64,000 bases of DNA. Source: Struthio camelus. Its lineage: Eukaryota; Chordata; Aves; Struthioniformes; Struthionidae. Under the pieces are notes generated by a model. It had not been told where the DNA came from, made no database searches, and saw only the letters and a program-made list of their open reading frames with translations. Below are positions 12,813-23,500 of the stretch, one piece after another. Where the stretch lies: NCBI RefSeq assembly GCF_040807025.1, contig NC_090982.1, positions 89,033,463-89,097,462 of the forward strand, read 5' to 3'. The position numbers and the translations under genes are program-made. Every line of letters starts with the position of its first letter. The first letter of the stretch is position 1.

Positions 12813-12860
12813 ATGGCGGCCGCGGCGGTGGAGCCCGTCTACGGCCTCGCGGAGGACGAG
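12813..12860 (+). CDS. NEDD4L: NEDD4L coding exon 1 (N-terminal 16 residues)
   Basis: This exon starts a NEDD4-family HECT E3 ubiquitin ligase, a cytosolic and membrane-recruited enzyme that ubiquitinates PY-motif substrates such as ion channels and transporters. It reads [16 protein letters not shown] and ends at a consensus donor, GAG|GTGAGC, at 12861. The EPVYGL and EDE elements match the known start of NEDD4L. The AVE just before them recalls the short NEDD4 isoform, so this exon alone does not settle the paralogue. The ATG has G at +4 and lies in ATGGCGGC, a YY1-like motif common at CpG-island promoters. The exon ends in phase 0 and joins in frame to exon 2 at 56465. The same frame is open upstream for 318 codons, but that stretch is CR1 plus GC-rich leader, so I chose the family-conserved start. 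Seen: peptide and donor. Known: family N terminus. Inferred: NEDD4L rather than NEDD4. Confidence 0.82.
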
Positions 12861-12944
12861 GTGAGCCCCTCGCCGCGGGCGGGGAAGGGGCCGGCCTGCG
12901 CCCCCGTCTGTGCGAGTGGGGGGGGGGTGCGCGAGGGGGTGCGC

Positions 12945-13480
12945 CCGCCTGCCTGTGCGCATACGTGTGCGTGTGTCTGCCCGTGTGCATGGCCGTGCGT
13001 GTCTGTGTGCATGCGTGTGTGTCTGTGCCTCTGTGCATGCGTGTGTGTGTGCATGCGTGTGTGTGTGCATGCGTGTGTGTGCATGCGTGTGTGTGCATGC
13101 GTGCCTGCCTCTGTGCATATACGTGTGTGCATGCATGTCTGCTTCTGCGCGTGTGTGCAGGTATGCGTGCCTGCATGTGTGCGTGTGCATGTGTGCCTGC
13201 CTGTGTGCACGCATGCAGGTATGTGTGCTTGCGTGCCTGCCTCTGTGCATGTGCCTGTGTGCATGCTGGTGCCTGTGTGCATGCATGTGTGCCTGCCTGT
13301 GTGCATGCGTGTGCGTGCATGCGTGCCTGCCTGTGTGCATGTTTGTATGCACGTGTCATGCGTGCCCGTCCGCACACAGACGGGTGCATGCGGGTGTGCA
13401 CGGGTGCAGGCGCGGGTGTGCGTGCCTGCCTGCGTGCACGCGGGTGTCTGTGCGGGTGTGCACAGGTGTGTGCCCGCCCG
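12945..13480. repeat. TG/ATGC minisatellite in 5' end of intron 1
   Basis: This is a roughly 535-bp tandem array rich in GTGTGCATGC and GTGCCTGCCT, beginning about 85 bp after the exon 1 donor. Inside it are two 16-bp units (13041-13056, 13057-13072) followed by two 14-bp units (13073-13086, 13087-13100), each ending in GCATGC. Larger units of roughly 28 bp follow, with CTGCCT spacers. All plus-strand frames stay open, giving artificial Cys/Val-rich or His/Thr-rich peptides. The array is expected to vary in length between individuals. Confidence 0.92.
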
Positions 13481-13972
13481 TGTACGCCGTGCGGGCGGGC
13501 GGCGCGTGGCAGCCCGGCGCGCAGCGGGTGCGCGCAGGGCGGTGCGCCAGCGCGGCTGAGCTGCGCGGGGGGAGCGGCGGCCGGCACGCTGCCCTTCGCC
13601 CCCGGGCAGCGCCTGGGTCTGCGCATCGTCCAGAAACCGCTGCAGCGCGGCCCCTCGCCCGCCCGCCCGCCCGCGGTGCCCTCTCCTGCTCGGTCGGCCG
13701 AGGAGGCTCCGGCCCTCGCCAGAGGCTTGCGGCGGGCCGCCGTCGGGCCGAGGGCTGCGCCCGCCTGGCCAGCACCGCTTAGCCGCTGTGAGGCCTCGCG
13801 GTCCCCCCCTGCGCGGCGGGCCCGAAGGCTTGGCTTTGTCCCTTTTTATCCTGCCTAAACTCGGCTTTCGCCTCTGAAGGCCTCGGAGCGGCCTCAGGAA
13901 GCGGCGAGCTGCCGGCGTAGGGAACAAAGAAAGAGCCAGGGCTGGAGGTGGAAAGAGCTGCTGCTCCCAAAC

Positions 13973-14026
13973 GTCGCCCGAGGAGCGCGGGTGGCCCAGG
14001 TCGCCCGAGGAGCGCGGGTGGCCCAG
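13973..14026. repeat. 27-bp perfect tandem duplication
   Basis: Two identical 27-bp copies (13973-13999 and 14000-14026) each contain GTCGCCCGAGGAGCGCGG and end in TGGCCCAG. They lie in the CpG island downstream of the minisatellite. Perfect identity implies a recent duplication. Confidence 0.95.
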
Positions 14027-14939
14027 CCCTGACCGTAGCCCCGGAAGGGGCCGGGGGCCGGCGGCCCTGCTCCGGGGAGACCCGGGCGAGGGGCCGGCCT
14101 GCTCTTTGCTTCCTCCTGTCCAGGAACTGGTGTCAGATGCAGCCTGGTGCTTAGTGCAGATGGAGCTTGATAAACCAGGTAGGACTCGCGATAGCTAGTC
14201 GCTGTGTTCCCCCGTTATCAGCTGATGTCTTGTGCGGCGCCGGGGGCAGTACTAGCGAGTTAAATACACGCAAGCAAAGCAGTCCGCTTTATCTCAGGAG
14301 AATGTGAAATACTGCAGTTAATACCCTTTTTCTTTCATGGTCTTGGGGAGGTACTCCTTTTTCTTAGTAGGCAGCATAACGAACCGTCGGAAAAGGGATA
14401 AGCCGTTACTGTTTTGTGATCTCAGTATATTGGTTTTATTGTTCTTAGTGTCAGGCAGGTTGCTTGCCAAGGTTATATTTTTAGAAAACTTAATAATAAT
14501 AATGTAATAACATTATGGCCAGATTTATGGGACTAAACACGATGGGGTGTCTGCCAGTCTTCTTGTGCCGTGGAAAAAACTACGGCATGAAAAAAATCTT
14601 CTGCTTATGAAAGCTGTCAGGCTATTTTATTACCTATTGTACTTGAACTGCATCAAATCTAGGTGACTACTTCTAATTGGAAAGGAGGTTCTTCTGCTTG
14701 GGTGGCTGTTTTTTATAAAGGGAGAGGGTGGTTTGTGCAGGATTTGTTAGCTTATAAAGCTACGACAGCAATCTCATATAAATTATTCAGTGTGTGTGTG
14801 AAGGTAGGGAGGGGAGAAGCGAATGCGTTACAGAGGTTTGGGTTAAGATCATGCGTGCAAAATTAGACTAGAGTCTTTTTCCTCCCCTGTTTTGTTTTCG
14901 TAAACCTTCATGTGGGAACAAGTCTACCTCGCAGCAGCG

Positions 14940-15173
14940 ATGGCTGCAGGAATCCCCAAGAACAATTCCCGCTGGCTGGTTTCCTCCTTCGCTGGACTCC
15001 CACTTATCGGAGTGCTTCTGGTGCCGCCTGATCACTCAGATAACCGGGAGTCTATTGTTGTGTGGACTGAGATGATCCTGCCTATTGCAGTGGTGCTGGA
15101 GGGCTTTTACGAGCTGAAGAAACAACTAGGGCAGCTGGGCTCGCTGTGTCAATACGGCATCCCGAAATGCTAG
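14940..15173 (+). other. Unrecognised 77-aa ORF in intron 1
   Basis: I do not recognise this frame. It starts at ATG 14940, which has G at -3 and at +4 (a strong Kozak context) and is in frame with an earlier ATG at 14910. The 77-residue product has two hydrophobic stretches, about residues 12-28 (WLVSSFAGLPLIGVLLV) and 39-56, a polar PPDHSDNRES link and a KK-containing tail ending in C. TTAAATAAAA, a possible poly-A signal, occurs 60-70 bp after the stop, with no A-tail visible. It could be a decayed retrocopy, an alternative-transcript exon or chance. No family can be named. Confidence 0.25.
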
Positions 15174-15907
15174 AGCCGCTTCGTGGAGGTTATGTGCACG
15201 CACGTTTTTGAATATATTAGCAAGTGTTAATCTATTAAATAAAACCCGTGAAGAATCTTGCTGTGTCCAGAGTTGGTGGCCGAAACAACGTTCAGTGTGG
15301 CTGCTGCTTTTGTTGTATGTGTGCTCGCTGGTATCTTTTGTCCGTGCCTTCCTCCTTGCTGTATGCTGGTGCTTGTGTAGAAGCGAATAAACTGAGAAAT
15401 CCACCAAACAGAGGTATGCAGCCTTTGGCTGTGCAAACTTTACATACCTTGGGCCTGAGATGGAAGGAATCTTCTTTACATTGATAGCAACAATTACTGT
15501 GATAACGCCTCAAAGTTGCTACTAGAGACCAGGCCTGCTAAACGGTGCTAAGGATATGGTATTCCATGTGAGAAGAGGCATCTCGCTCTCACCTTCCAAG
15601 ATAAAACCAAGCTGTTTGGAAAACAGCTACTTAGAGAAGCATACGTTCAGTCTCTCTGCGAGGTCCCACATCACAAACATACTGATGACTGCAAGAGTCA
15701 TTCTGTCTGCTAGGAGCAATGATGTTATAGCAGATTGACTCTTGGTGTTTTTTTTTTTTGTTTTGTTTTGTACTGCTATAGGTTGTGGCTCTGGTGGACA
15801 TTTTGCAAAATAGAACAGTGATAATCTAAAAATATGACGGTAGAGACCTCAGATGGAAATAGGGGGAAAGAAAGGGGGGAAGGGTGAGAAAATGCAGGGA
15901 GAAGAAT

Positions 15908-16078
15908 ATCACAGAATGGTTGAGGTTGGAAGGGACTTTTAGAGATCAGTCATCTGGTCCAACCCCCCTGCTCCAGCAGGGTCAGCCATAGCAGGCTGCC
16001 CAGGACCACATCCAGGTGGGCTCTGAGCATCTCCAAGGATGGAGACTCCATAACCTCTCTGGGCAACTGCTCCAAAGT
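15908..16078 (-). mobile_element. CR1 LINE 3'-end fragment, antisense
   Basis: The fragment opens with CACAGAAT (reverse of the ATTCTGTG terminus) at 15910. It continues with GGTTGAGGTTGGAAGGGAC, TGGTCCAACCCCCCTGCTCC and GGATGGAGACTCCATAACC, which are hallmark inverted CR1 3' sequences. It is about 170 bp long, noncoding, and lies in NEDD4L intron 1. Confidence 0.95.
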
Positions 16079-16433
16079 AGAATTATAAGCAGTAAAGCAG
16101 TGTTTGGTAGTCTGATAGGCTGTAGTTTCAATACCCCAAAAGTCTAAATCGTTGTCAAGTCTTTGGTAAGTGTCTGAGCAAAGGAAGATGCTGAAGGAGG
16201 AGAGAAGACTCTCTCTGGGAACAGCAGCTGTAAGGAAGCTTTATAAAGGCACATCTAAAGAGCGACTGAGAAAGGCAAGTGTGGTTAGACAGTTTTATTG
16301 CACATTGGGTTCTGGGATGACAACTTCCCGTTAGTACCGGCTTGGACTTGACTTGGCTTCTTGATTTGAGAAACAAAATCTTTACTTGTCTTGAGAGACT
16401 GAATCATATATGCAGATGTATTTATGCTCTCTC

Positions 16434-16452
16434 TTTTTTTTTTTTTTTTTTT
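16434..16452. repeat. Poly-T tract
   Basis: A 19-base T run in intron 1. Similar runs occur at about 1664-1679, 25706-25775 and 26122-26140. Confidence 0.95.
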
Positions 16453-19099
16453 CCTATTCCTACCTCAGTTGGAAATACAGTTTGCAATTTTGTTGCGTAC
16501 TTGGTGTTTTGTGTTTTAGGTAGGGCTTATTTATTTATTTATTTTAACTACATGTTCTACCATTTGCTGATTGGAAAAAGTAGTTATTTAAATTTAAGCT
16601 AGACCTGCTTAATGGCTTGCCATAAAAATAGCAGTATCTCTTACAAATAATTAAGCATAGGTTTAATTTCTAGTTATACAGTAGATGTGCATGTCAGTAG
16701 GACTACCTCATGTCTCAAATTAAGCATATGCTTAAGTGTTTGCAGGGTTTGTGCCTACGTTTATCTCTGTAAATAGCTATAACTCTCTGTGGGCATCTTC
16801 TTTATGGGCATCTGTTCATATTTTGTTCAGACACTGATAGGCAGTAAGACACTGCGTAGTTCGGGGACTTACTCAATCACAGTCAGCTGTTGCATTTTAG
16901 CCACTGACAGACTAGGTTTTTTACTGGCGTCTTCATAAATCTTCATCTTTGTAAATATGAATTATGAAAAATTTAGATTCACGTATTAACAAAGATTCGC
17001 TTTAAACCAAATGCGTGTCCTTCAAATACTATTCACATAGCCTACTGGCTGCTTAGATGCTCTGACGCAAGCTTTCAATACCAGCATCTTAAAAAATTCT
17101 GCGCCTTTGTAGCCAACAATGTTTGTTTCTGTTCTCCCGTAGAGCGCTTTCTTTTAACATAGGTTGTGCATCCCTAGTTGGTTGTGAAATTGCCGTTTGT
17201 TAAGAGCTCCTGTTGATAACAATGAGAGGCCTTCACCGCTGGCCTAGGGAGCGGAGAGAAAGGGAGCAAAACGTGAAGCAGCAATCCAAGTGATATAAGG
17301 AATTTTTCCCAGTTTTTTAGCATTCAGCTGTTTAGGGACTTTATGAACCATGGAAAATATCAGGACCATTAATTCTAGTAGTGAACAGATTAATTTCATG
17401 AACGTAATCCATTTTTTAGTCTTTTGTTTGTTGGTTTTTTTTTTTGTTTTGTTCTCTTAAGTAGAAAACGTCCGTTGTGACTTTCCAAGAGGGTTTTTGG
17501 CCCATATATAGTTTCGGGGCTTAGTGGTTGTGGAGAATAAGAAAGCTGATAAATGGCCATATCAGCCTTCCCCTCGCACCTCCCCCCAATTCTGTTCAAG
17601 TGGTGGTTAAGCATTTTCTTCCACACTAAAGAAATAATTTGTCTCTTAATGAAGTGGACCTCTCATTTCAGTTTGGGTTTCTTGAGAGTTGCGCCTAAAC
17701 AATATTAACGTTTTTCATAGTTTTCCCTTCCCTCTTCCCAGAAAGCTTGAGTAGAAGCACAGACTTCTGTAGCTTCTTGTATTTTGTTTAGTTGAATAAA
17801 TAAAGTATCTTTAGAAAAAGACCTTTGAAGAAAGTAATTGTTCATTACAACTTTTGCGTGTGTGGAAAAAATGTTTCTCTCTCTCGTGTGCTTATGTATC
17901 TTTAAACATGGGCCAAGAAAATGCTTAAACGTGAGCTGCTCTCTTTACAATTCCAACGTTCTTCTGATGAACTTCCATGAGTTTTGATTGCATAAGCAGA
18001 AATGACAGGCTCCTTCTTGAGCGTTTTTATTTTTTTGTTTTTTGGGTGATACATTGGAATTTGTCATAAAGGAGCTCGTGTTCATGGAAACTAACTTGAT
18101 GCCTGAGAAATAGCTGCGTAAGCCTTGTAATAAATAGTTCAGGATCAGTCACTGATCCAGCAGTCATCACTGCTGCGTCGTCTCTTCTCTCATCTGAATT
18201 CGTGTGCGCGGCGCTGAGCAAGCGGCGGCGCGTGAGGCGTGAATCCTGGCGGGCTGCAAGACCTCGGGAGCCTCTGCGGTCCTCTGCTCTATTAAGACAG
18301 GATTTTAGCACGCACAACTGAAAACAGTTCTCAAGTACGACGGAAATGTTGCCTGTAGATGGGACAAATATCTTTAAAGTATGGGCGGGCTAACATCAGG
18401 GTAAAGAACAAAAACAGAAGTCGCCAGAACGAAGCGATGGTGAAGGGCAGTTAGGCTGTGAGGTACGCGAAGAAAACGGCTGCAATACGGTGGGGAAACC
18501 GTCTCTTTTGTGTAAACTGTTCCAAAATGAGGCATATGGGAAGTTGGCTTTTGTGTCTGTGTTTATATGTTCTCGATGGCTTTGTTACTCTGGAATGATG
18601 TCTCCTGAGGGTGCCTTTTCCCATACTTCGAACGTCATGTTAATGCAGTTCATCTGTGCGTTTCGCTGCGTCTGTGAGACGGGGCTTAGGAGGCTCCGGA
18701 AGGAATATGCTATTGCACTGCTTACCAGCGAACTTTATTTATGACTGAGGGAAGCTGCAAATCTTTTCCCTGCTTGACTCGGTGACAAAGTGGTGACACG
18801 GTGGATTTATTTCAGTGTTGGATTTCTCTATTTTGCATTTTAAACAAACCATAAATTTGTGAAATAAACACGGTGAATTGTATGTGTGGAAAGTCTGTGT
18901 TCTTCTAGATGAGGTAGTTAGATTTAAGATAACGTTTCCTGATGTTTTGCCTGTGATGCTGAAACTGTCTGAAGATACTCTTGCAAGAGCTCGTCCAGCT
19001 TCTGCGTCGCGCTTGTATCGCCCCAGCTGTCTCCGGGGCCAGGCCGTGATTGCTGGGTCCCTGAAACGGAGCCTGGGACGCTCTTTTTGAGCGGTATGG

Positions 19100-19500
19100 C
19101 TTGTTTGAGCAGGTTCCCAGCTCCGCTCCTCCAACGCCTCTGGAGCCCTGGGCGGGCGGCGGGGAGGGAGGCGAGGACCGGCTGCTCTGACGCGGGAGGA
19201 GCACCGCCTGAACGACCGCGTCGGGAAAACGGCGCCAGGGCATGGCTGCGGCTGGCGTGCGAGAGAAGCAGCTTTCACCTCGTAGTGGTTCGCCGTCGTC
19301 GCCGGATCTGAGCTGCGCCGCGGAAAAAGGGCGGCGCAGTGCTGAGCGTTCGGCCTCCCTCCCGGCGCCTCTTCCAGCTCCCGGAGCTCGGGCTTAAGGC
19401 ATCCTTCACAGGAGGCTTTTGGGTAGAAACCAGTGGGACGAAAGCTGGAGTTCCTGAGATATACCTGTGGTGAGCGGCGCCGCGAACGCAGGTTCTTTAA
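19100..19500. other. Intronic GC-rich islet, possible alternative promoter
   Basis: A CpG-rich stretch of about 400 bp lies 6.3 kb after exon 1. A 291-codon minus-strand frame (18739-19614) overlaps it, but its composition is Arg/Pro/Ser-rich low-complexity and no family is recognised, so I read it as a GC artefact. NEDD4-family genes use alternative first exons in intron 1, which makes this a candidate start region. Confidence 0.35.
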
Positions 19501-20026
19501 GCATAGCGGGCTTTTGTTTCTGCTCTGAACAGTCTGGTTATATGAAAGAAAAATTTTGTCATCAGTGTGTGCGGGACCTCTTTGTGTTACAGCGGTGACA
19601 CGGTGTCCTCGCAATAAACGGTTCAGAGTAGTAACAATTTGTATTGACTTTTTAAATGGGGGAGGAAAAAAAAATCTGAATTGGCTTTATAGTTTCTAAA
19701 TGCATTGGCTTTCCAGAGACAGAACATAAAATTTTAAGTGATGGTTAAAAAGTTCAGATAAGGAAGCATTTCATAAATGTAAGGGCTTTCATATGCGCTT
19801 GTTGTGACCTAATAACAAAATTAATAGGTTGTGGTTGATGCAGTAAGTCAGTCCATTTTAGATTTTTTACAAAAGCTTGCATTTTAAATTTGCTTTTAAT
19901 CAGTTTTTAACCTATTCTTGCCATTGTTACTGACACTAAGTAAATTCTAGCTTTAATGTAAAATTAGTGTTAATGTGCTTAAGGTAGTTTGCATTGAGAT
20001 ACGGGTCTTAGGCACTGCAATAATTT

Positions 20027-20060
20027 TATATATATATATATATATGTGTGTGTGTGCATA
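20027..20060. repeat. (TA)n(TG)n microsatellite
   Basis: A tract of TATATATA followed by TGTGTGTG lies in intron 1, flanked by more TATATA near 20060. It is a simple repeat with no sign of function. Confidence 0.88.
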
Positions 20061-20493
20061 TATATCTCTCTGTCTATATACATATCTGTCTTCAGAGACA
20101 GATACATCTCCTCTTCCCCTGCCCCCATGTGAAGTGAGTAGATGATTTTACGGCTTCGTGAGTGCAGGTGGGGGACTGTGCTGTAGGTAGTTTGATCTTT
20201 GCCTTCATTGTCACCTAAGCGCTGTTCTTGGGGAAAGGAAGATAAACATCTCTTTTGGTTCAGTGTTTTCAAGATTCGTATTATGGGCTGGCCATTGGAG
20301 GGCACTGTGTAATGGTAAAAGCAAACTCAGCTTTCATCAGTTTCTGCCCAGATACCATTACCTGGGAAGTTAATGCAGACTGTGATCCCCAAATCTGTCG
20401 AGACTCTTGCTATACAACTGAAAACCTTTCTGCTGACAAAGCAGTTGTCTTGATCTCGTGGGCACAGCTTTTTGGGAGTTGAATGTTTTAGGA

Positions 20494-20526
20494 ATTTTTT
20501 TTTCTTTTCTTTCTTTCTTTCTTTCC
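20494..20526. repeat. (TTTC)n simple repeat
   Basis: A T run is followed by about five TTTC units and ends at TTTCCAGG. It resembles a pyrimidine tract plus AG, but no credible exon follows. Confidence 0.88.
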
Positions 20527-23500
20527 AGGATTGGAATGCCAAATGAGCTTAGCTTTCAGAAAGGAAGAAAATTAGGATGTCAAGGAAGGAAGGCGTGCAG
20601 AAGTGCAGCTTGAGGGTTGGAGCTGCATCATTCGGATAAAGAGGGTTCAACAGGGTGTAATATTTATCCTTTCTAAACCAAACACAGCCCATTATGCAGC
20701 AGGGAATGTCTCCACGGATGCGCTGTGATCCAAGTGGCCGTGGCAGAGCTGGTGGGACTGGGTGCTGTTGCCTTCTGTTCTTGCCACGCTCGTGGGGAAT
20801 GCGGCACGAGGCAGAAACACGGCAACTGCCGTGGCAGCTATGTAAAACACTGTGTTCTAGTATTGCAAGATCTGATGTAGATGTGGCCTGTTTAGCAGCT
20901 AAGTCACAGGGTTAAACCTGATTTCAGCTGTGTCAGGCTAAATTGACAATCGCTTTTAGTCCTACGGGATTATATAGGGCTAACACCTCTTGCTTAATTA
21001 AAATGCGTGGCATATAAACTAGGGCTTTTCTAAGAGAGCTGGAAATCTCCAGCACTTACACTAGCGGTGAGGGTTGGATTACTCTCAAAAGTGTAGGTCC
21101 ATTAAAAAGTCATAGATGCAACATCAACGTGCAGCAGTAGCTTGAGTTGTGCAGTAGCTTGTTGTTGTTGAGCTTGTGTAAATTTCAGTGTCAGGGAATG
21201 GAGAAAATCCCACTAATTTTCATACGTTTCTTTCTTTTACTTTCTCCTAAATGTTTAATTACATGGAATAAGGAGGTTTTGCTATAGCAATGAAAGAAAT
21301 GCTACTAGGCAGCTCTGTCCGTTTCTAAAAGAAATCAAGTGTAATCTTGTAAATACTTGGTTATTTGCAGTTAAGCTTGGTAAGAATGTGAATGGCAGGC
21401 TGAGTGACTTCTCTGACTTGCACACCAGGAGAAAGGAATGTAGTTCTACTGCTGGTGTGCTCAACTCAACTTGGCATGTGAGCTGTTGCTATTTCGTTAT
21501 TGAAGTCTGCGAGGGGTTTTAACTTCAGCTAGAATTAGAACTATAGCTTTCAAAAGTACTTAGCCCACTGTCATGCCAACTTTTCCCATCATGGGGTTCT
21601 TAAAAAAAAAATAACTGCTGAGGTCTGATGTTGAAGTGCTTGAACTCTCTTGGCCCTCTCTTTCTGTCTTTCTTCCCCTCCCAAAAGGAAGAAAGAAAAA
21701 AAAATCATGAAAGAGATATTGTGCAAAAAAGCAGCAATTTACTGGTAACTTATTTTAAGAAAAAGATATGGTTAAATTAGGCAAGCTCAGAATCTAACTG
21801 CTGTTAAAATAGTTTAAAAACAACCCACAGAACTTGATTCTTCTTGAAATCTATTGTAAAATCTTTCCTCATCTTCCAGGGAATGTCTTGACTGAGCAGC
21901 AGACTTGGTGGGCATAATTGTGCATTTTTTTCTTCCCTCCATTCTTTTAACCTTATTTCCTGTGCACTGGCAGGATGTATATATTTATGAGAATCCTGAT
22001 TTTTAGGAATTAGGATCTTTGCATAGTCAAAAGAAGTCTCTGCGTTCTGAGAACACTAGCGGGATACGTGGCAGATCTCCATTAACGTGCTGTGCTTTGC
22101 AGTTAAATTACAATATCTCATTTTTTGCCTAACTGCATGGATTAGTCTTGTCCTATGGGTGTCCTGCCAGCTCAAGATAGGTTTTCTTCTTTTTATTTAG
22201 TTTATCTGCTACAGAATAGCAGAATGGTGCAGAATCATGCTGTCTTTTTGTTGTTGTTGTTGTTGGCAGTTTCCAATTTGAATAATCCTGGCTTGAGGCT
22301 GGAAGTATGTTAATATAATCTGTGCTTTTATGTGTTTGTTTTAAATGGAAAACAGTTCAAACTCTTTTTAAATGTCTTTATGTAGATTATTTATACTGCA
22401 TTACATGACAGGATTTTGGAAAGGCGTGGATAATGAATAGAAATCAGGTTCAGTAGAAGGAAGCCTTGGATGACCTCCTCATCAACTGTCTATCTGGTAA
22501 CTGGCGTAGCTGAGAAACCCAGCTTCTCACCTCTTTCCAGGGAGACCGGACACGAGATCATGAGAACACGGTTTCATAAGACTTGGTGTCTTTGTGTGCA
22601 TATAATCATCACAGTTCCAATTATGCTTTTCTCTTCTGTTCCCCTACTGCTATGGGGAGGATTGTGGTTGTGTTTAAGGTTTTTGGAGGATGAAGAAGCG
22701 TTTCTGTCTTTCAAGAGTTAAATGGTTTGGAAGATAAACTAACAGTAAGGAAGAAGTTTTTTGGGATACCTTGAGAGGAGGAGAGCCAAAGGTGTGTGTT
22801 TGTGTGCGTGTGGGGGGGTTTTTTTGTTGTTTTTTCCTTCCTTTGTGCTCTGCTTGCAGTTCTCCTCTTCCCCCTATTTATCCAGTTTCTCTGATAAGAA
22901 ATAGAATTTCAGCTCTTGTTAACACCATGGAGGGAAGTAACTTAATCTTTCATCAACTTTTGAAATAAAAGTCAACAAAAATATGAACTTTTAATCACTG
23001 AGAAATTACAATAGAGACATTGCTTCACATTCTCAATATTTCTTTTTCCTGAAGGTCAGCGATGCTTTTTTCCTCCTCCTTGCTTTTAGTGTGTCTATAT
23101 GAAATTTTGCCTCGTTCCTTCTGCTAAATGAAAGTAGAGAAATTTCACTCAATCCTCTGTTTATTTGAACAAACTTAAAAACTGGCCATTTACTTTTTCC
23201 AAAAAACTTCTTTGAAGGTTTTTTTTTTTGTTTTTGTTTTGTTTTTAAGATTTTTTCCCCATGGCCAGCTAGTGATAACTAAGGTATTCCAGCCAGCATA
23301 TCGGAAGACCAAAGTTTTGCAGTCATCAGATCCTAACTCTGTTGTATTGAAAAGGATCTGAAAGATGAGTAAGGCTGACTTTCCCTTATAAACTGATTGC
23401 CTCAGTTTCTTAGCTTTGGCTGCAGAGATCCAGATTCTGGCTCTAAAGGGTCCTTGAGCCTGCAGTCCCTGGAAGCTAGGAGGCAATAGCATTGTAATGT

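Larger units (their letters stand above)
11250..14150. other. CpG island spanning the NEDD4L 5' end
   Basis: CpG density rises sharply at about 11.25 kb and falls after about 14.15 kb. In between lie a CR1 fragment (11840-12368), the core promoter, exon 1, a TG/ATGC minisatellite (12950-13480) and another GC-rich part with a 27-bp tandem duplication at 13973-14026. Long overlapping open frames on both strands here come from the lack of A/T-rich stop codons and are not evidence of coding, apart from exon 1. An island of about 2.9 kb is large for one promoter and may hold extra start sites. Confidence 0.75.

Noticed and set aside
12860..13559. Extension of the exon 1 frame into downstream sequence
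   Set aside because: A consensus GTGAGC donor follows GAG at 12860, and exon 2 continues the family sequence in phase. The extension is intronic repeat.
12262..13927. Long minus-strand frames (up to 454 codons) rich in His, Thr, Ala and Cys
   Set aside because: They are translations of the TG/ATGC minisatellite and GC-rich promoter. Repeat arrays keep many frames open at once.
18739..19614. 291-codon minus-strand open frame
   Set aside because: It overlaps a CpG-rich islet, is Arg/Pro/Ser-rich low complexity, matches no family and extends into AT-rich sequence without a promoter or splice logic. It is probably open because of GC bias.
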